A stretch of DNA of 64,000 nucleotides from Streptomyces avidinii (GCF_014650695.1 NZ_BMVL01000003.1:248001-312000); one strand, 5' to 3'; numbered from the stretch's first letter, positions 33,535 through 42,523 are shown. The notes: a model not told the origin generated them from the sequence alone. A program made the numbers and translations.

Positions 33535-34772
33535 CGCGGGGTCCCGCTCCCCGGGCCCTGACGCGAGGGGAGGCGGAAGCCGTTGAAGAGGTCGTCCATG
33601 CCGCGCAGGGCCAGACGGGCCGGGGCGGCGCGGACCGCGAGGTCGCGGACGGCCGCGACGACCGGATTGCGCAGGGCGCCGATCCGACCGACGCGGCGGG
33701 CACGCAGGCGCACGGCGTCCGTGCGGTCCCGCCGGGCGGCGGTGTAGGCGGCGAGGGCGTCCGCGACGGCCGGGTCGGCCGGGTCGGCCGGGTCGGCCGC
33801 GTTCCTGCCGTACCCGCCCTCCCCGGCGGGAAGCAGATGAGCGAGGACCACGGCGTCCTCGACGGCCTGGCAGCCGCCCTGGCCGAGGTTGGGGGCCATG
33901 GCATGGGCCGCGTCGCCCAGCCAGGCGATCCGGCCGTGGTGCAGGCGCGGCAGCGGGGCGGCGAGGTCGTAGAGGTCGTTGCGCAGGACATCGGCCGGGT
34001 CGAGGCGCGCGACGCGGTCCAGCAGGGCGGGAATGGGTTCGTGCCAGGTGCCGAAGCGCTGCCGCAGTTCGGTGCGCGGGTCGGCGAAGCGGGTGCCCGG
34101 CGGGACGACCGCGGTGGCGTAGAGGTAGTAGCGGCCGTCCGCGAGCGGGGTCACCCCGAACCGTTCCCCCCGCCCCCACGTCTCGCTCATGGCCGGTATC
34201 CGGAGGTCCGGGGCGTCCACCAGGGCCCGCCAGGCCGTCTCGCCGATGTAGTGCAGTCCGGGGTGGGCGGGGAAGTACGCACGGCGCAGCGGACTGTGGA
34301 TCCCGTCGGCGGCGACGACCAGATCGCAAAGAAGGTCCGGACCCGCCGCCGTACGGACGGTCGCACGGCCCTCGGCATCGTCCACGCCGGCCACCTCCGT
34401 GCCGTAGCGAAGGGCCGCCGGCGGCAGAGCGGCAGCCAGCGTGGCCGTCAGAGCCGGGCGCGGGACGGCGAGGGGCGCCACGCCGTAGCGGGTCGCCATG
34501 TGCGCGGTACCGACCCGGGTGAGCCACCGGCCGTCGGGGCGGCGCACGCCCATCGTCGCGGGTACGGCGCTGCCGACCGCGCGGGCGACATCGATGCCGA
34601 TGGCGTCGAGCGCGTGCAGGGCATTGGGGGCGAGGCCGATGCCGGCGCCGGTGGCAGGAGGTTCCGGAGCGCGTTCGCAGACGGTGACGTGCCAGCCCCG
34701 GCGGTGCAGTGCGACGGCCGCCGTGAGACCGCCGATCCCGGCTCCGACCACCACGGCGTGACGGTTCGTCAT
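33498..34772 (-). CDS. FAD-dependent monooxygenase
   Basis: A 424-residue class A flavoprotein hydroxylase, a second such enzyme in the window. Motifs: VVVGAGIGGLTAAVAL (dinucleotide fold, residues 7-22), DLVVAADGIHSPLR (DG motif), WLGDAAHAMAPNLGQGGCQA (GD motif). A tri-peptide repeat ADP occurs in the C-terminal third. GGAGGGGTGGG precedes the ATG. Unlike the enzyme at 23341 it has no adjacent regulator. The substrate is unknown. Confidence 0.87.
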   Translation of the reverse strand: MTNRHAVVVGAGIGGLTAAVALHRRGWHVTVCERAPEPPATGAGIGLAPNALHALDAIGIDVARAVGSAVPATMGVRRPDGRWLTRVGTAHMATRYGVAPLAVPRPALTATLAAALPPAALRYGTEVAGVDDAEGRATVRTAAGPDLLCDLVVAADGIHSPLRRAYFPAHPGLHYIGETAWRALVDAPDLRIPAMSETWGRGERFGVTPLADGRYYLYATAVVPPGTRFADPRTELRQRFGTWHEPIPALLDRVARLDPADVLRNDLYDLAAPLPRLHHGRIAWLGDAAHAMAPNLGQGGCQAVEDAVVLAHLLPAGEGGYGRNAADPADPADPAVADALAAYTAARRDRTDAVRLRARRVGRIGALRNPVVAAVRDLAVRAAPARLALRGMDDLFNGFRLPSRQGPGSGTPRYGVVRAGKAKR

Positions 34773-34926
34773 GGCCCACCCCTCCGTTCGGTGCCCTCAC
34801 TCTAGAACGGCGGGGTGCGGCCCCACGCGCGCGCCCGAGTGCGCCCGGGACACGGGCGCCCCTGTGCCTCGCCGGGCACGGCACCGGACGCCGCGGGCCC
34901 GACCGACAAGATCCGAAGGAGACGAC

Positions 34927-36423
34927 CTAGGCGCGGCGCTCGTACACCGTCACCCGGCGCCCCCGCACCTGCCGGTCCTCCACCACCTCGAAGTGCTCGC
35001 GCAGGACCGCCGCCTTGGCCTTGTCCCGTTCCGCCGACGGAGCCTTCGCCACCTTCGCCGCGTCCGTCACCAGCAGTACCCGCTGCTGCCCGAGGAGCGC
35101 CTCCCGGATCCGCGCCGGCTCCGCCTCCTCGCCCTTCAGGGTGGCCGAGGCGACCGGGGACGCGGCCAGCGCCACGTCGGCCAGGCCGCCGAAGGCGCTC
35201 GGCGACACCAGTGCCGTGTCCCGCCGCGCGGCCGGGACGAACAGCACCGCGTCCCCGTCCCGCTTCAGCACGGCCACCTCACCGGCCACCGCCAGGACGT
35301 CGTCGACCCGGCTCGCCGGGGCCCGCTTGCCCAGCTCCACCGGCAGCAGGGCCAGCACCGAGACCCCGACCACGCCCGGCACCACCAGACGCGCCGCCCT
35401 CGGGTGCCGGGGCGCGCAGGACCGTACCGCGGTGGCCAGGGCGGCGCCGATCAGCAGCGCCAGCCCCACCATGCTGAACAGCACGTACCGGTCCTGGAAC
35501 AGCGGCTGCACCAGGGACAGTCCGATCAGCCCGAGCTGCGGCAGAGCCAGCAGCGGGAGGCCGACCGCGGCCACCGAGAGCGCCCTGCGGTCCGCCCGGT
35601 CCGCCCACGCCCCCAGGCCGCCGATCGCCAGCAGGATCCCCGGCCCGATCAGCATGTGCCAGGTCAGCGGCGGTATCCACGACACCTGGTCGGACTGGCC
35701 CCGGCTGAACAGGATCAACGGCAGCGCCCCCGCCACCGCCACCGAGCCGAACGCCGCCCAGCGCAGCCACACCGCCCGCCCGGCCCGGACCCACCCCAGG
35801 GTCGCCGCGTGCGCCGGGAGGGCCAGCAGGGACAGCCAGTTCAGCAGGGCGCACACCAGCACGGCGGTCCCGTACGCCGCCCAGCGCGGCCAGGTCCGCC
35901 GCCCGGGACCGCTCTCCAGGAGCGAGACCAGCAGCAGGGTGGAGAGCCCGGCTCCCGCCGCCACCAGCGCGTAGGGCCGGCCCTCCTGGAGGTAGAACTG
36001 GACCGACGGCAGCAGTCCGAGGGCCAGCCCGCCCCCGAGCCCCGCCCAGAAGCCGGCCAGGCGCCGCCCGATCAGTGCCACGCACGCCGCGGCGGCCGAG
36101 ACGGCCAGCACGGACGGCAGTCGCAGGGTCGCCGTGCTCGCCCCGAAGACCTCGAAGAGGCCGTGCATCAGCAGGTAGTAGAGGCCGTGCACGGCGTCGA
36201 CGTTCGCGAGCATCGCCCATATCTCACCCGCCGACCGCCCGGCCACCTGCCAGGTCGCCGCCTCGTCCCGCCACACGCTGTCCTGCCGCGAGAGCCCCCA
36301 CAGCCCCAGCCCCAGCGTCCACAGGAAGGGGACCAGCCACACGAGTACGCGTCGGCGCCGGGAATCGGACGGGGCGGAGGCATCGGACGCGGCCGGTATG
36401 CCGGCGGGTATGTCGGAAGGCAT
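34927..36423 (-). CDS. GT-C type membrane glycosyltransferase
   Basis: A 498-residue integral membrane protein with ten or more helices. After the first helix comes SRQDSVWRDEAATWQVA, whose Asp-Glu is the catalytic DE of polyprenol-phosphate-sugar-dependent GT-C (GT39/GT83-like) mannosyl- or arabinosyltransferases. LQEGRPYALVA is the second conserved loop. A C-terminal soluble domain (about 370-498) would lie outside the cell. The start at 36423 follows GGAA-poor sequence; the frame stays open upstream, so it could begin earlier. Acceptor unknown. Confidence 0.8.
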   Translation of the reverse strand: MPSDIPAGIPAASDASAPSDSRRRRVLVWLVPFLWTLGLGLWGLSRQDSVWRDEAATWQVAGRSAGEIWAMLANVDAVHGLYYLLMHGLFEVFGASTATLRLPSVLAVSAAAACVALIGRRLAGFWAGLGGGLALGLLPSVQFYLQEGRPYALVAAGAGLSTLLLVSLLESGPGRRTWPRWAAYGTAVLVCALLNWLSLLALPAHAATLGWVRAGRAVWLRWAAFGSVAVAGALPLILFSRGQSDQVSWIPPLTWHMLIGPGILLAIGGLGAWADRADRRALSVAAVGLPLLALPQLGLIGLSLVQPLFQDRYVLFSMVGLALLIGAALATAVRSCAPRHPRAARLVVPGVVGVSVLALLPVELGKRAPASRVDDVLAVAGEVAVLKRDGDAVLFVPAARRDTALVSPSAFGGLADVALAASPVASATLKGEEAEPARIREALLGQQRVLLVTDAAKVAKAPSAERDKAKAAVLREHFEVVEDRQVRGRRVTVYERRA

Positions 36424-36583
36424 GAAGGTGCGCGGATCCTCGGTGCGGGGCGTCGGCGGAAAGCACCAGTCTATGGACGCCACGGACGGTTTCCGGACCG
36501 GCTGTTGTGCACCACGGAGCGTGAGCGTCCGGCCCACCGGCCCCTAGCCTCGCCGCAGGAGCACGAACGAGGGGCGGTACCCG

Positions 36584-37873
36584 GTGAACTGGCTCATCCA
36601 CGACTACCGCGAGAGCGATCTCGCAGCGGTGGTCCATCTGATCGACACCACGGCCGAACTCGGTCAGGAGTCCGTCTTCTCGCTCGCCGAGTGCATCGGC
36701 GCGCTGACCGACCGCCAGCCCTGTGTGGTCGCCGTCCACCAGGGCGTCCCGATCGGCGCGGCGCTCGCGTGCGTCACCGGGGAACGGGCCTGGGTCATGC
36801 GCATCGCGATCGCCGCCGGCTGGCGCGGCCGCGGCCTGGCCAGCGCGCTGCTCGTCGAGCTGGAGCGCCGGCTGATCGCGGCACGCGTCGGCCGTATCGC
36901 GTACGTCCTGCCCGAGGAGGACCTGCTCGGCGAGGGTCTCCTCAACGCCGGGTACACCCGGCAGCCGGCCGTCGCCTACTTCGAGAAGACCGAGCCGCTG
37001 CACGGACCGGCCGCGGGGCTCCTCGACGACCTCGGCGGCCGCTTCCTGCCCAATGACCTGTGGACCAAGGTCGCCGGCATGGAGAAGGAGAAGGACCTCA
37101 TCGAGCGGCGCGTGGTGCTGCCGCTCGCCGAGCCGGAGCGGGCCGCCTCGCACGGAGTGCGGCCGCCGCGCGCCATCACCCTCTTCGGCCCGCCCGGCAC
37201 CGGAAAGACCACCTTCGCGCGGGCCATCGCCTCCCGGCTCGGCTGGCCCTTCGTGGAACTGCTGCCCTCCCGCCTCGCCGACGAGGGCAACCTTGCGGCC
37301 GCACTGCGCGACGCCTTCGCCCGGATCGCGGAGCTGGAGCGCGTCCTCGTCTTCATCGACGAGGTCGAGGAGATCGCGCCGGTGCGCACCGAGCCCGCGC
37401 AGCCCGGCGGGATCCACGGCGTGACGAACGAGCTGCTGAAGCTGATACCCGGATTCCGGGAGGGCGACGAGCGGCTGCTGGTCTGCGCCACCAACTCCAT
37501 CCGGTCTCTCGACCCGGCCTTCCTGCGGCCCGGCCGCTTCGACTACCTCATCCCGATCGGCACCCCGGACGCCGGCGCCCGCGCCGCGATCTGGTCCCGC
37601 TACACGGCGGGACGCGTGGACGTGGACGTGAGCGCCCTGGTGGCGGCCACCGAGCTGTTCACGCCGGCCGACATCGAGCACGCGGCGCGGATCGCGGCGC
37701 AGGTGTCCTTCGAGCGTGACCTGGAGGCGGTGGGCGCGCGCGGCGCGGCGGCCGCGCAGCTGGGCGCGACCACGGAGGACTACCTGGCGGCGGTCCGGCA
37801 GTGCCGGCCGACGGTGACCCCTGCGATGACGGGAGAGTTCGAGGCGGACATCACCGCGCACGCCCGCTTCTGA
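36584..37873 (+). CDS. GNAT acetyltransferase / AAA+ ATPase fusion protein
   Basis: A 429-residue fusion. Residues 1-145 form a GNAT domain with the acetyl-CoA loop near GWRGRGLASALL. Residues 185-429 form an AAA+ domain: Walker A GPPGTGKTT near 201, Walker B VLVFIDEVEE near 255, sensor/second region CATNSIRSLDPAFLRPGRFD with its Arg fingers. The AAA half resembles FtsH/proteasome-type unfoldases in miniature. No partner gene is obvious. The GTG start is preceded by GAGGGG at a loose spacing. Possible role: ATP-driven remodelling coupled to acetylation; this is inference. Confidence 0.8.
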   Translation: MNWLIHDYRESDLAAVVHLIDTTAELGQESVFSLAECIGALTDRQPCVVAVHQGVPIGAALACVTGERAWVMRIAIAAGWRGRGLASALLVELERRLIAARVGRIAYVLPEEDLLGEGLLNAGYTRQPAVAYFEKTEPLHGPAAGLLDDLGGRFLPNDLWTKVAGMEKEKDLIERRVVLPLAEPERAASHGVRPPRAITLFGPPGTGKTTFARAIASRLGWPFVELLPSRLADEGNLAAALRDAFARIAELERVLVFIDEVEEIAPVRTEPAQPGGIHGVTNELLKLIPGFREGDERLLVCATNSIRSLDPAFLRPGRFDYLIPIGTPDAGARAAIWSRYTAGRVDVDVSALVAATELFTPADIEHAARIAAQVSFERDLEAVGARGAAAAQLGATTEDYLAAVRQCRPTVTPAMTGEFEADITAHARF

Positions 37874-37931
37874 CCCTGGCGGGGCCCCTGACGCCCGGCT
37901 TCGGCCGGACGGCCGGATTCCGTCGGATCCA

Positions 37932-37951
37932 CCTCGGCCGAACGGCCGAGG
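37932..37951. promoter_or_regulatory. 9-bp inverted repeat before a leaderless promoter
   Basis: CCTCGGCCG and its exact complement flank AA. It lies 12 bases upstream of the TACCGT box (37964-37969) of the DUF6191-like gene, within its presumed -35/spacer region, and after the stop of the GNAT/AAA gene. It may be an operator or a terminator. Confidence 0.45.
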
Positions 37952-37975
37952 GCCTCAGTCGGCTACCGTCGGCCC

Positions 37976-38314
37976 ATGGGCTTCGTCATCTTCATGACCC
38001 TCCCCGGTCTGGCTCTGGTGCTCACCGCCGTGGCCTTCCTCGACCTGGCACTGGTCCGCGCCGGACGGGCCGGGCTGCTGCCCTGGCGATGGAACGGCCG
38101 GCAGGGGCAGATATCGGCCACCGGATTCGAGCAGCTGCACGCCAGTTTCTCGCCGGGCAAGCAGAACGAGCTCAAGGAGCGGCAGAGCGCCCTCGTCATG
38201 CGCGACGACGAGGAGGACGGCGCGCCGCCGCGCACCCGGGTCGATCTCGACGGCGGGCTCGCCGTCGTCCGGCTGCCCGGCGCCGCGTCCGCTAGGCGGA
38301 ACAGCGGTACGTGA
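37976..38314 (+). CDS. Small membrane-anchored protein, DUF6191-like
   Basis: A 112-residue protein. One N-terminal transmembrane helix (about 3-27) is followed by a cytosolic segment with FEQLHASFSPGKQNELKERQ and a C-terminal TRVDLDGGLAVVRLPG, which match what I recall of Streptomyces DUF6191. The function is unknown. TACCGT (37964-37969) ends six bases before the ATG, so it is probably leaderless. Its last 23 bp overlap the convergent gene. Confidence 0.7.
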   Translation: MGFVIFMTLPGLALVLTAVAFLDLALVRAGRAGLLPWRWNGRQGQISATGFEQLHASFSPGKQNELKERQSALVMRDDEEDGAPPRTRVDLDGGLAVVRLPGAASARRNSGT

Positions 38315-38918
38315 AGTCCACCGAGGCCGTGCGCTGTCCGGGCGACACCAACCGGAGCTCCGCCCTCGCCGGGTAGTTCCCCGTGCCCCGGAAGGTCCAC
38401 AGCAGGTGCAGCCGCGCCTCCCGCTGCCCGCGCGGCACCCGCTCGGTCAGCTGCTCGGACTGCGTGCCGTCGCTACGCACCCACCGGTAGGTGAGGGTGC
38501 CCGGGCGCCCGTTGGTCGCCACGACGGCCACCACATCGGCCGCCGCATCACAGGCCGGGCCCTTGGGATCGGTGCTCACGGCCACGTCCCGGACCTCGAT
38601 GCCGGGCCCGAGCCGCTGCCACCCGAGGTACACGAGGACCGCGGCCAGCACGACCGCCGCGAGGGTGTACCGCCGCAGCCCGGCCCACCGGCGCCGCCGG
38701 GGCGGCTGCGCGCCGACCACCGCCGCCTCGACGGGGAACGGCGCGGGCATGGCCGCGGTGACCCCGGGCCCGAACCGGAGCACGGAGCCCTCGACCCGGT
38801 CGGGAGCCACCGGCTCGGGAGGCATCCTCTTGGTCGTGGCCGGGGGGCCGCTGAACCAGTGGCTGCCGAGGACGGTGGCGCTGTAGTCGTCGCCCTCGGG
38901 GGCGCCGGAACCGCTCAT
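38292..38918 (-). CDS. Membrane protein coupled to a Ser/Thr kinase gene
   Basis: A 208-residue protein of unknown function. A Pro-rich cytosolic N-terminus carries DDYSATVLGSHWFSG, then a single transmembrane helix (about 78-95) and an extracellular beta-sandwich-like domain with one Cys pair. Its ATG overlaps the TGA of the kinase gene in an ATGA arrangement, so translation is coupled and the protein is a likely kinase substrate or partner. The extracellular part resembles the C-terminal extracellular part of the kinase in its Cys pattern and beta content. Confidence 0.7.
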   Translation of the reverse strand: MSGSGAPEGDDYSATVLGSHWFSGPPATTKRMPPEPVAPDRVEGSVLRFGPGVTAAMPAPFPVEAAVVGAQPPRRRRWAGLRRYTLAAVVLAAVLVYLGWQRLGPGIEVRDVAVSTDPKGPACDAAADVVAVVATNGRPGTLTYRWVRSDGTQSEQLTERVPRGQREARLHLLWTFRGTGNYPARAELRLVSPGQRTASVDFTYRCSA

Positions 38919-40537
38919 CGGGGAACCTCCTGGCAGCGCAGCAGGTACTGCGAGGCCGACGCGGACTTGTTTCCGGCCGTGGGCTTGGTGGTGACCCGGA
39001 CACCGCCGTAGCAGCCGCGGTCGCGGGTGTAGGTGTGCGACCTGACCACCGGGGCGGTCGAGCCGGCCTGCACCACGAACGAGTCGGTGCCGTCGGGGAC
39101 GGAGTAGGAGCCCTGCGCACCGCCCAGGAACCACTCCACCACCACGGTCACCGATCCGGTGCCCTGGCTGGTGACCGAGATCGTCGCGTCGCCGCGGTAG
39201 ACCCCCGTCCTGAGCGACACGGCGACGTTCGAGACCTTCGGTGTCGGCGTCGGTGTGGGCGTCGGTGTCGGAGTCGGGGTGGGAGGCCGGCTCCCCGTCG
39301 GCGTCGGTGTGGGGCTCGTCGACCACGACGGTGACGCGGACGGTGACGTCGATCCGGACGGGGAGGGGCTCGGGGACGCCGAAGGGCTCGGACTCGGCGA
39401 AGGGGAGGCGGAGTCCGTCGGGTTCGGGTTCGGGCTCGGGGAGGCCGAGCCGGGAGGCGCCGCGCTCGTCGTGGCCAAGGCGCTCAGCGCCGAGGCCCCG
39501 CCCGGGGACGCGCCGATCGCGTCCGTCGTCAGGACCAGTACGGCCCCGGTCACCAGCGCCACGCCCGCCGCGAGCCAGCCCCGGCGGCCCGGAGCCCACC
39601 CCGAACCGCTCGGCACCGTGGTCGTGGCCACCGCCGTGGTACCCGCCGCCGCGCCGCCCGCCGAGGGGAACAGCAGCGGCAGCAGGGCGGCCAGCGCCGC
39701 CAGCTTGCGCTGCCCGCGCTCCTCCCATTCGGGCCCGTACGCCGCCAGCGCCACGCCCTCCAGCTCCGCGACGAACGCCTCGGCGTTCTCCGGCCGCTGC
39801 TCCGGTGCCTTCGCGAGGCCGCGCCGGATCAGCGGACGTACGGGCTCCGGTGCCTCGGTCTCCGGCACCGGCGCCTCGATGTGCTGGACGGCGAGCTCCG
39901 CGAAGTTCTCCCCGTCGTACGGCTTGCGCCCGGTGAGGCACTCGAAGAAGGTCGCCGTCGCCGCGTACACGTCGGCCGCGGGCGAGGCCGGCCGGCCCTG
40001 CCACTGCTCGGGAGCCATGTAGGCGGGGGTCCCGGCCACGCCGGGCGTGCTGCCCCGGTTCGCCGCGATCCCGAAGTCCACCAGCTTCGACGAGCCGTCC
40101 GGTGCGACCAGCACGTTCTCCGGCTTGTAGTCCCGGTGGACCACGCCCGCCCGGTGCGCCGCCGCCAGCCCGAGCAGGGACCCCTTGAGGACCACCAGCG
40201 CGGCCTCGGCGTCGGCCCGCCCGGACTGCTTCAGCAGCGCGCGCAGGGAGATGCCGTCCACCAGCTCCATGACGATGGCCGCGCCGCCGGACGCCTCGAC
40301 GTACTCGTACAGCCTGACCACGTACGGGGTCTCCAGCCCGCCCAGGAGGCGGGCCTCGGCCCGGAACTCGCCGACGAACGCCGGGTCCTGGCGCAGCCGG
40401 TCGCTGAGGTACTTCACCGCGACCGGCGTGCCCGTCCCGTCGTGGACGGCGAGCACCACGCGGCCGCTGCCGCCCGAACCGAGCTCCCGGACCTCGGTGT
40501 AGCCGGGGACCGACCATGCCGCCCGCGTGTCGTTCAT
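38915..40537 (-). CDS. Receptor-type Ser/Thr protein kinase
   Basis: A 540-residue PknB-type kinase. The kinase domain (about 10-265) has glycine loop LGSGGSGRV, VAVKYL lysine, catalytic loop HRDYKPENV (Tyr where Leu or Val is usual), DFG in LVDFGIA, and GTPAYMAPEQW. A transmembrane helix lies near 315-335 (GWLAAGVALVTGAVLVL). A Ser/Pro and then Thr/Pro-repeat stalk (about 355-430) leads to an extracellular beta-rich domain with two cysteines. CAGGAACG lies just before the ATG at 40537. The coupled downstream gene encodes a membrane partner. The extracellular ligand is unknown. Confidence 0.88.
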   Translation of the reverse strand: MNDTRAAWSVPGYTEVRELGSGGSGRVVLAVHDGTGTPVAVKYLSDRLRQDPAFVGEFRAEARLLGGLETPYVVRLYEYVEASGGAAIVMELVDGISLRALLKQSGRADAEAALVVLKGSLLGLAAAHRAGVVHRDYKPENVLVAPDGSSKLVDFGIAANRGSTPGVAGTPAYMAPEQWQGRPASPAADVYAATATFFECLTGRKPYDGENFAELAVQHIEAPVPETEAPEPVRPLIRRGLAKAPEQRPENAEAFVAELEGVALAAYGPEWEERGQRKLAALAALLPLLFPSAGGAAAGTTAVATTTVPSGSGWAPGRRGWLAAGVALVTGAVLVLTTDAIGASPGGASALSALATTSAAPPGSASPSPNPNPTDSASPSPSPSPSASPSPSPSGSTSPSASPSWSTSPTPTPTGSRPPTPTPTPTPTPTPTPKVSNVAVSLRTGVYRGDATISVTSQGTGSVTVVVEWFLGGAQGSYSVPDGTDSFVVQAGSTAPVVRSHTYTRDRGCYGGVRVTTKPTAGNKSASASQYLLRCQEVPR

Positions 40538-40682
40538 CGTTCCTGCCCCCTGCCTGCCGTGTGGCGCCGCCGCTCCGCTCGGACGACCGGTCCGGGACCG
40601 GCCGTCCACCGGCCCTCCCCGGACCGGACGCCACATGGGACGTGGTTTCCGCCGTGGCCGGTTCCCGACCACGGAGGCTGTC

Positions 40683-41936
40683 TCAGGCCGCGGCCGACAT
40701 CGCGCCGATCATGGTGTGCAGCCGGTCGGCCGCCGCCCGCCCGAATGCCGGATCGTTGATGTGCGTGTCGTAGTCGTAGAGCCGGGCGGCGCTGCCCCGC
40801 AACCCTTCGCGCAGTGCCGCGAACAGGGCCCGGTCCGCGCCGGGGTCATGGTACGGGCCACCCGGCGCGCCCAGCGTGGACAGTCCACGGAGCGGGACGC
40901 AGACGGCCGTGGGGCCGTTCGCGGCGCGCAGTTTCGCGGCGACCCGGCGGCCGAGCTCCGCGCACTCGGCCACGGTCGTCCGGGTCACGGTGATGGACGG
41001 GTTGTGGACGTGGACCCCCCGGTCGCGGATCTGCCGGGGAAGGCTCTCCAGCGGGCCGAATTTCACCATGTCCAGCGCCCCCAGGCTCACCACCTGCGGG
41101 ATTCCCGCCCGCCCGGCCGCGCTGAGCCGGTCGGGGCCGGCGGTGAGGATGCCCCCGCACAGCTCGTCGGCGAGCTCGCTCAGGGTGAGGTCGAGGACGC
41201 CCGCGAAGACCCCCTGCCCGGCCAGCGTCTCCAGGGTGCGGCCGCCGGTGCCGCTGACGTGGAAGACCAACACCTCGTAGCCGAGTTCGGTGAGCCGTTC
41301 GCGGGCCGCGTCCACACCGGCCGTGGTCACGCCCGCCATGCTCGCCGCGACCAGCGGGCGGCCGCCGGCGCCCAGCCGGGGCGGGCGGCCCCGGGGGGAG
41401 GTGCGTCCGTAGGCCCGGGCCATCCCGGCGATCGCCTCCACGGCGTTCGCCAGGACCGGTGCGGAGATGCTGTTGATCCCCGCGATGTCCACCACGCTGT
41501 ACATCATCGTGATGTCCGAGGAGCCCACGTAGGGGCGGACGTCTCCGGACGCCATGGACGAGACCATCAGTTTCGGTACGCCCAGCGGCAGGGCGCGCAT
41601 CGCCCGGGTGGCGATGGAGGTGCCGCCGCTGCCGCCGATGGCCAGCACCCCGTGCAGCCGGCCCTCGGCGTGCAGGCGCAACAGGGTCGCCTCCGCGCCC
41701 CGTGCCATGGTGGTCACGGCCGCACCCCGGTCGGCGGCCGTGCGCAGCCGGGACAGTTCCGTTCCCGCGGCCCGGGCCACCTCGTCCCGCGGGACATCGG
41801 CGGGCACCCGGGGCTCGCCCATGATTCCTGTGTCGACCAGTACCACTTCGACGCCGGCGCGCAGCAGCCTCTCGCGCAGCCAGCCGTACTCCACACCCTT
41901 GGTGTCCAAGGTCCCCACCAGCACGACGTTCGTCAT
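40683..41936 (-). CDS. Tm-1-like ATP-binding domain protein (UPF0261)
   Basis: A 417-residue protein of the UPF0261/Tm-1 N-terminal family. Signatures are VVLVGTLDTKGVEYGWLR at the start, AIGGSGGTSIATRAMRALP, and VSSMASGDVRPYVGSSDI, with VFHVSGTGGRTLE later. The plant homologue Tm-1 binds ATP; the bacterial function is not established. Family members often pair with a TIM-barrel protein, absent here. I use the ATG at 41936 because homologues begin there; an in-frame ATG at 41951 is equally possible, and neither has a good ribosome-binding site. Confidence 0.8.
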   Translation of the reverse strand: MTNVVLVGTLDTKGVEYGWLRERLLRAGVEVVLVDTGIMGEPRVPADVPRDEVARAAGTELSRLRTAADRGAAVTTMARGAEATLLRLHAEGRLHGVLAIGGSGGTSIATRAMRALPLGVPKLMVSSMASGDVRPYVGSSDITMMYSVVDIAGINSISAPVLANAVEAIAGMARAYGRTSPRGRPPRLGAGGRPLVAASMAGVTTAGVDAARERLTELGYEVLVFHVSGTGGRTLETLAGQGVFAGVLDLTLSELADELCGGILTAGPDRLSAAGRAGIPQVVSLGALDMVKFGPLESLPRQIRDRGVHVHNPSITVTRTTVAECAELGRRVAAKLRAANGPTAVCVPLRGLSTLGAPGGPYHDPGADRALFAALREGLRGSAARLYDYDTHINDPAFGRAAADRLHTMIGAMSAAA

Positions 41937-41984
41937 GTGTGCAATGTCCATGCAGGTAAGGGTGTTGGCAAGTGCAAGTGTGGG

Positions 41985-42464
41985 TCAAACCTTCAGGAGC
42001 ACCAACAGCCTCTCCAGGAATGGGAGTTGGGAAGGAATCAGCATGTTTTCCGCCAGCGGTGGAGCAAACCAGGCCACCCGGTCCAGCTCCGGGAACTCCT
42101 GGACGTTCCCGGAATGCGGCGGCCACTCCATCGTGAAGGTCCCGGGAACCATCAGCGCGGGGTCGAGATCCGCCTCCACCGCCCAGATGGTCACCAGCTT
42201 TCCGCTGGTCAGCCGTACCTCGCCCAGCGGCAGGTACTCGCCCTCCGGCGGCGGCAGGCCGATCTCCTCGGTGAACTCCCGGCGGGCCGCGTCCCGCGGA
42301 GTCTCCTCCGGCCCGTATTCACCCTTGGGGATGGCCCATCCCCCCGCTTCCTTGCCGGACCAGATCGGGCCACCCATGTGGCCGAGCAGGACCTCGACAC
42401 CGGGCGCCGGGTCCGGGCCGGTCCGCCGGAACAGGAGCAGTCCGGCACTGCGTTTGTGCGTCAT
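41985..42464 (-). CDS. Nudix hydrolase
   Basis: A 159-residue Nudix protein with a perfect box: GEYGPEETPRDAARREFTEE then IGL (G-x5-E-x7-RE-x2-EE-x-GU). SAGLLLFRR and GPIWSGKEAGGWAIPKGE are typical of the small mutT-like Streptomyces group. It would hydrolyse a nucleoside diphosphate derivative. I start at ATG 42464; an in-frame ATG at 42476 is possible. Confidence 0.86.
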   Translation of the reverse strand: MTHKRSAGLLLFRRTGPDPAPGVEVLLGHMGGPIWSGKEAGGWAIPKGEYGPEETPRDAARREFTEEIGLPPPEGEYLPLGEVRLTSGKLVTIWAVEADLDPALMVPGTFTMEWPPHSGNVQEFPELDRVAWFAPPLAENMLIPSQLPFLERLLVLLKV

Positions 42465-42523
42465 GGGTACATCCATGCCCCGTACGGACCCGGGCCAGTG
42501 ATCCGCGGTGCACGTGCGGCGCG

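Noticed and set aside
38292..40634. A 780-codon open frame covering the kinase gene on the same strand
   Set aside because: The upstream part is an out-of-frame shadow of the kinase. Only the portion from 38918 is a credible gene, starting with ATGA overlap.
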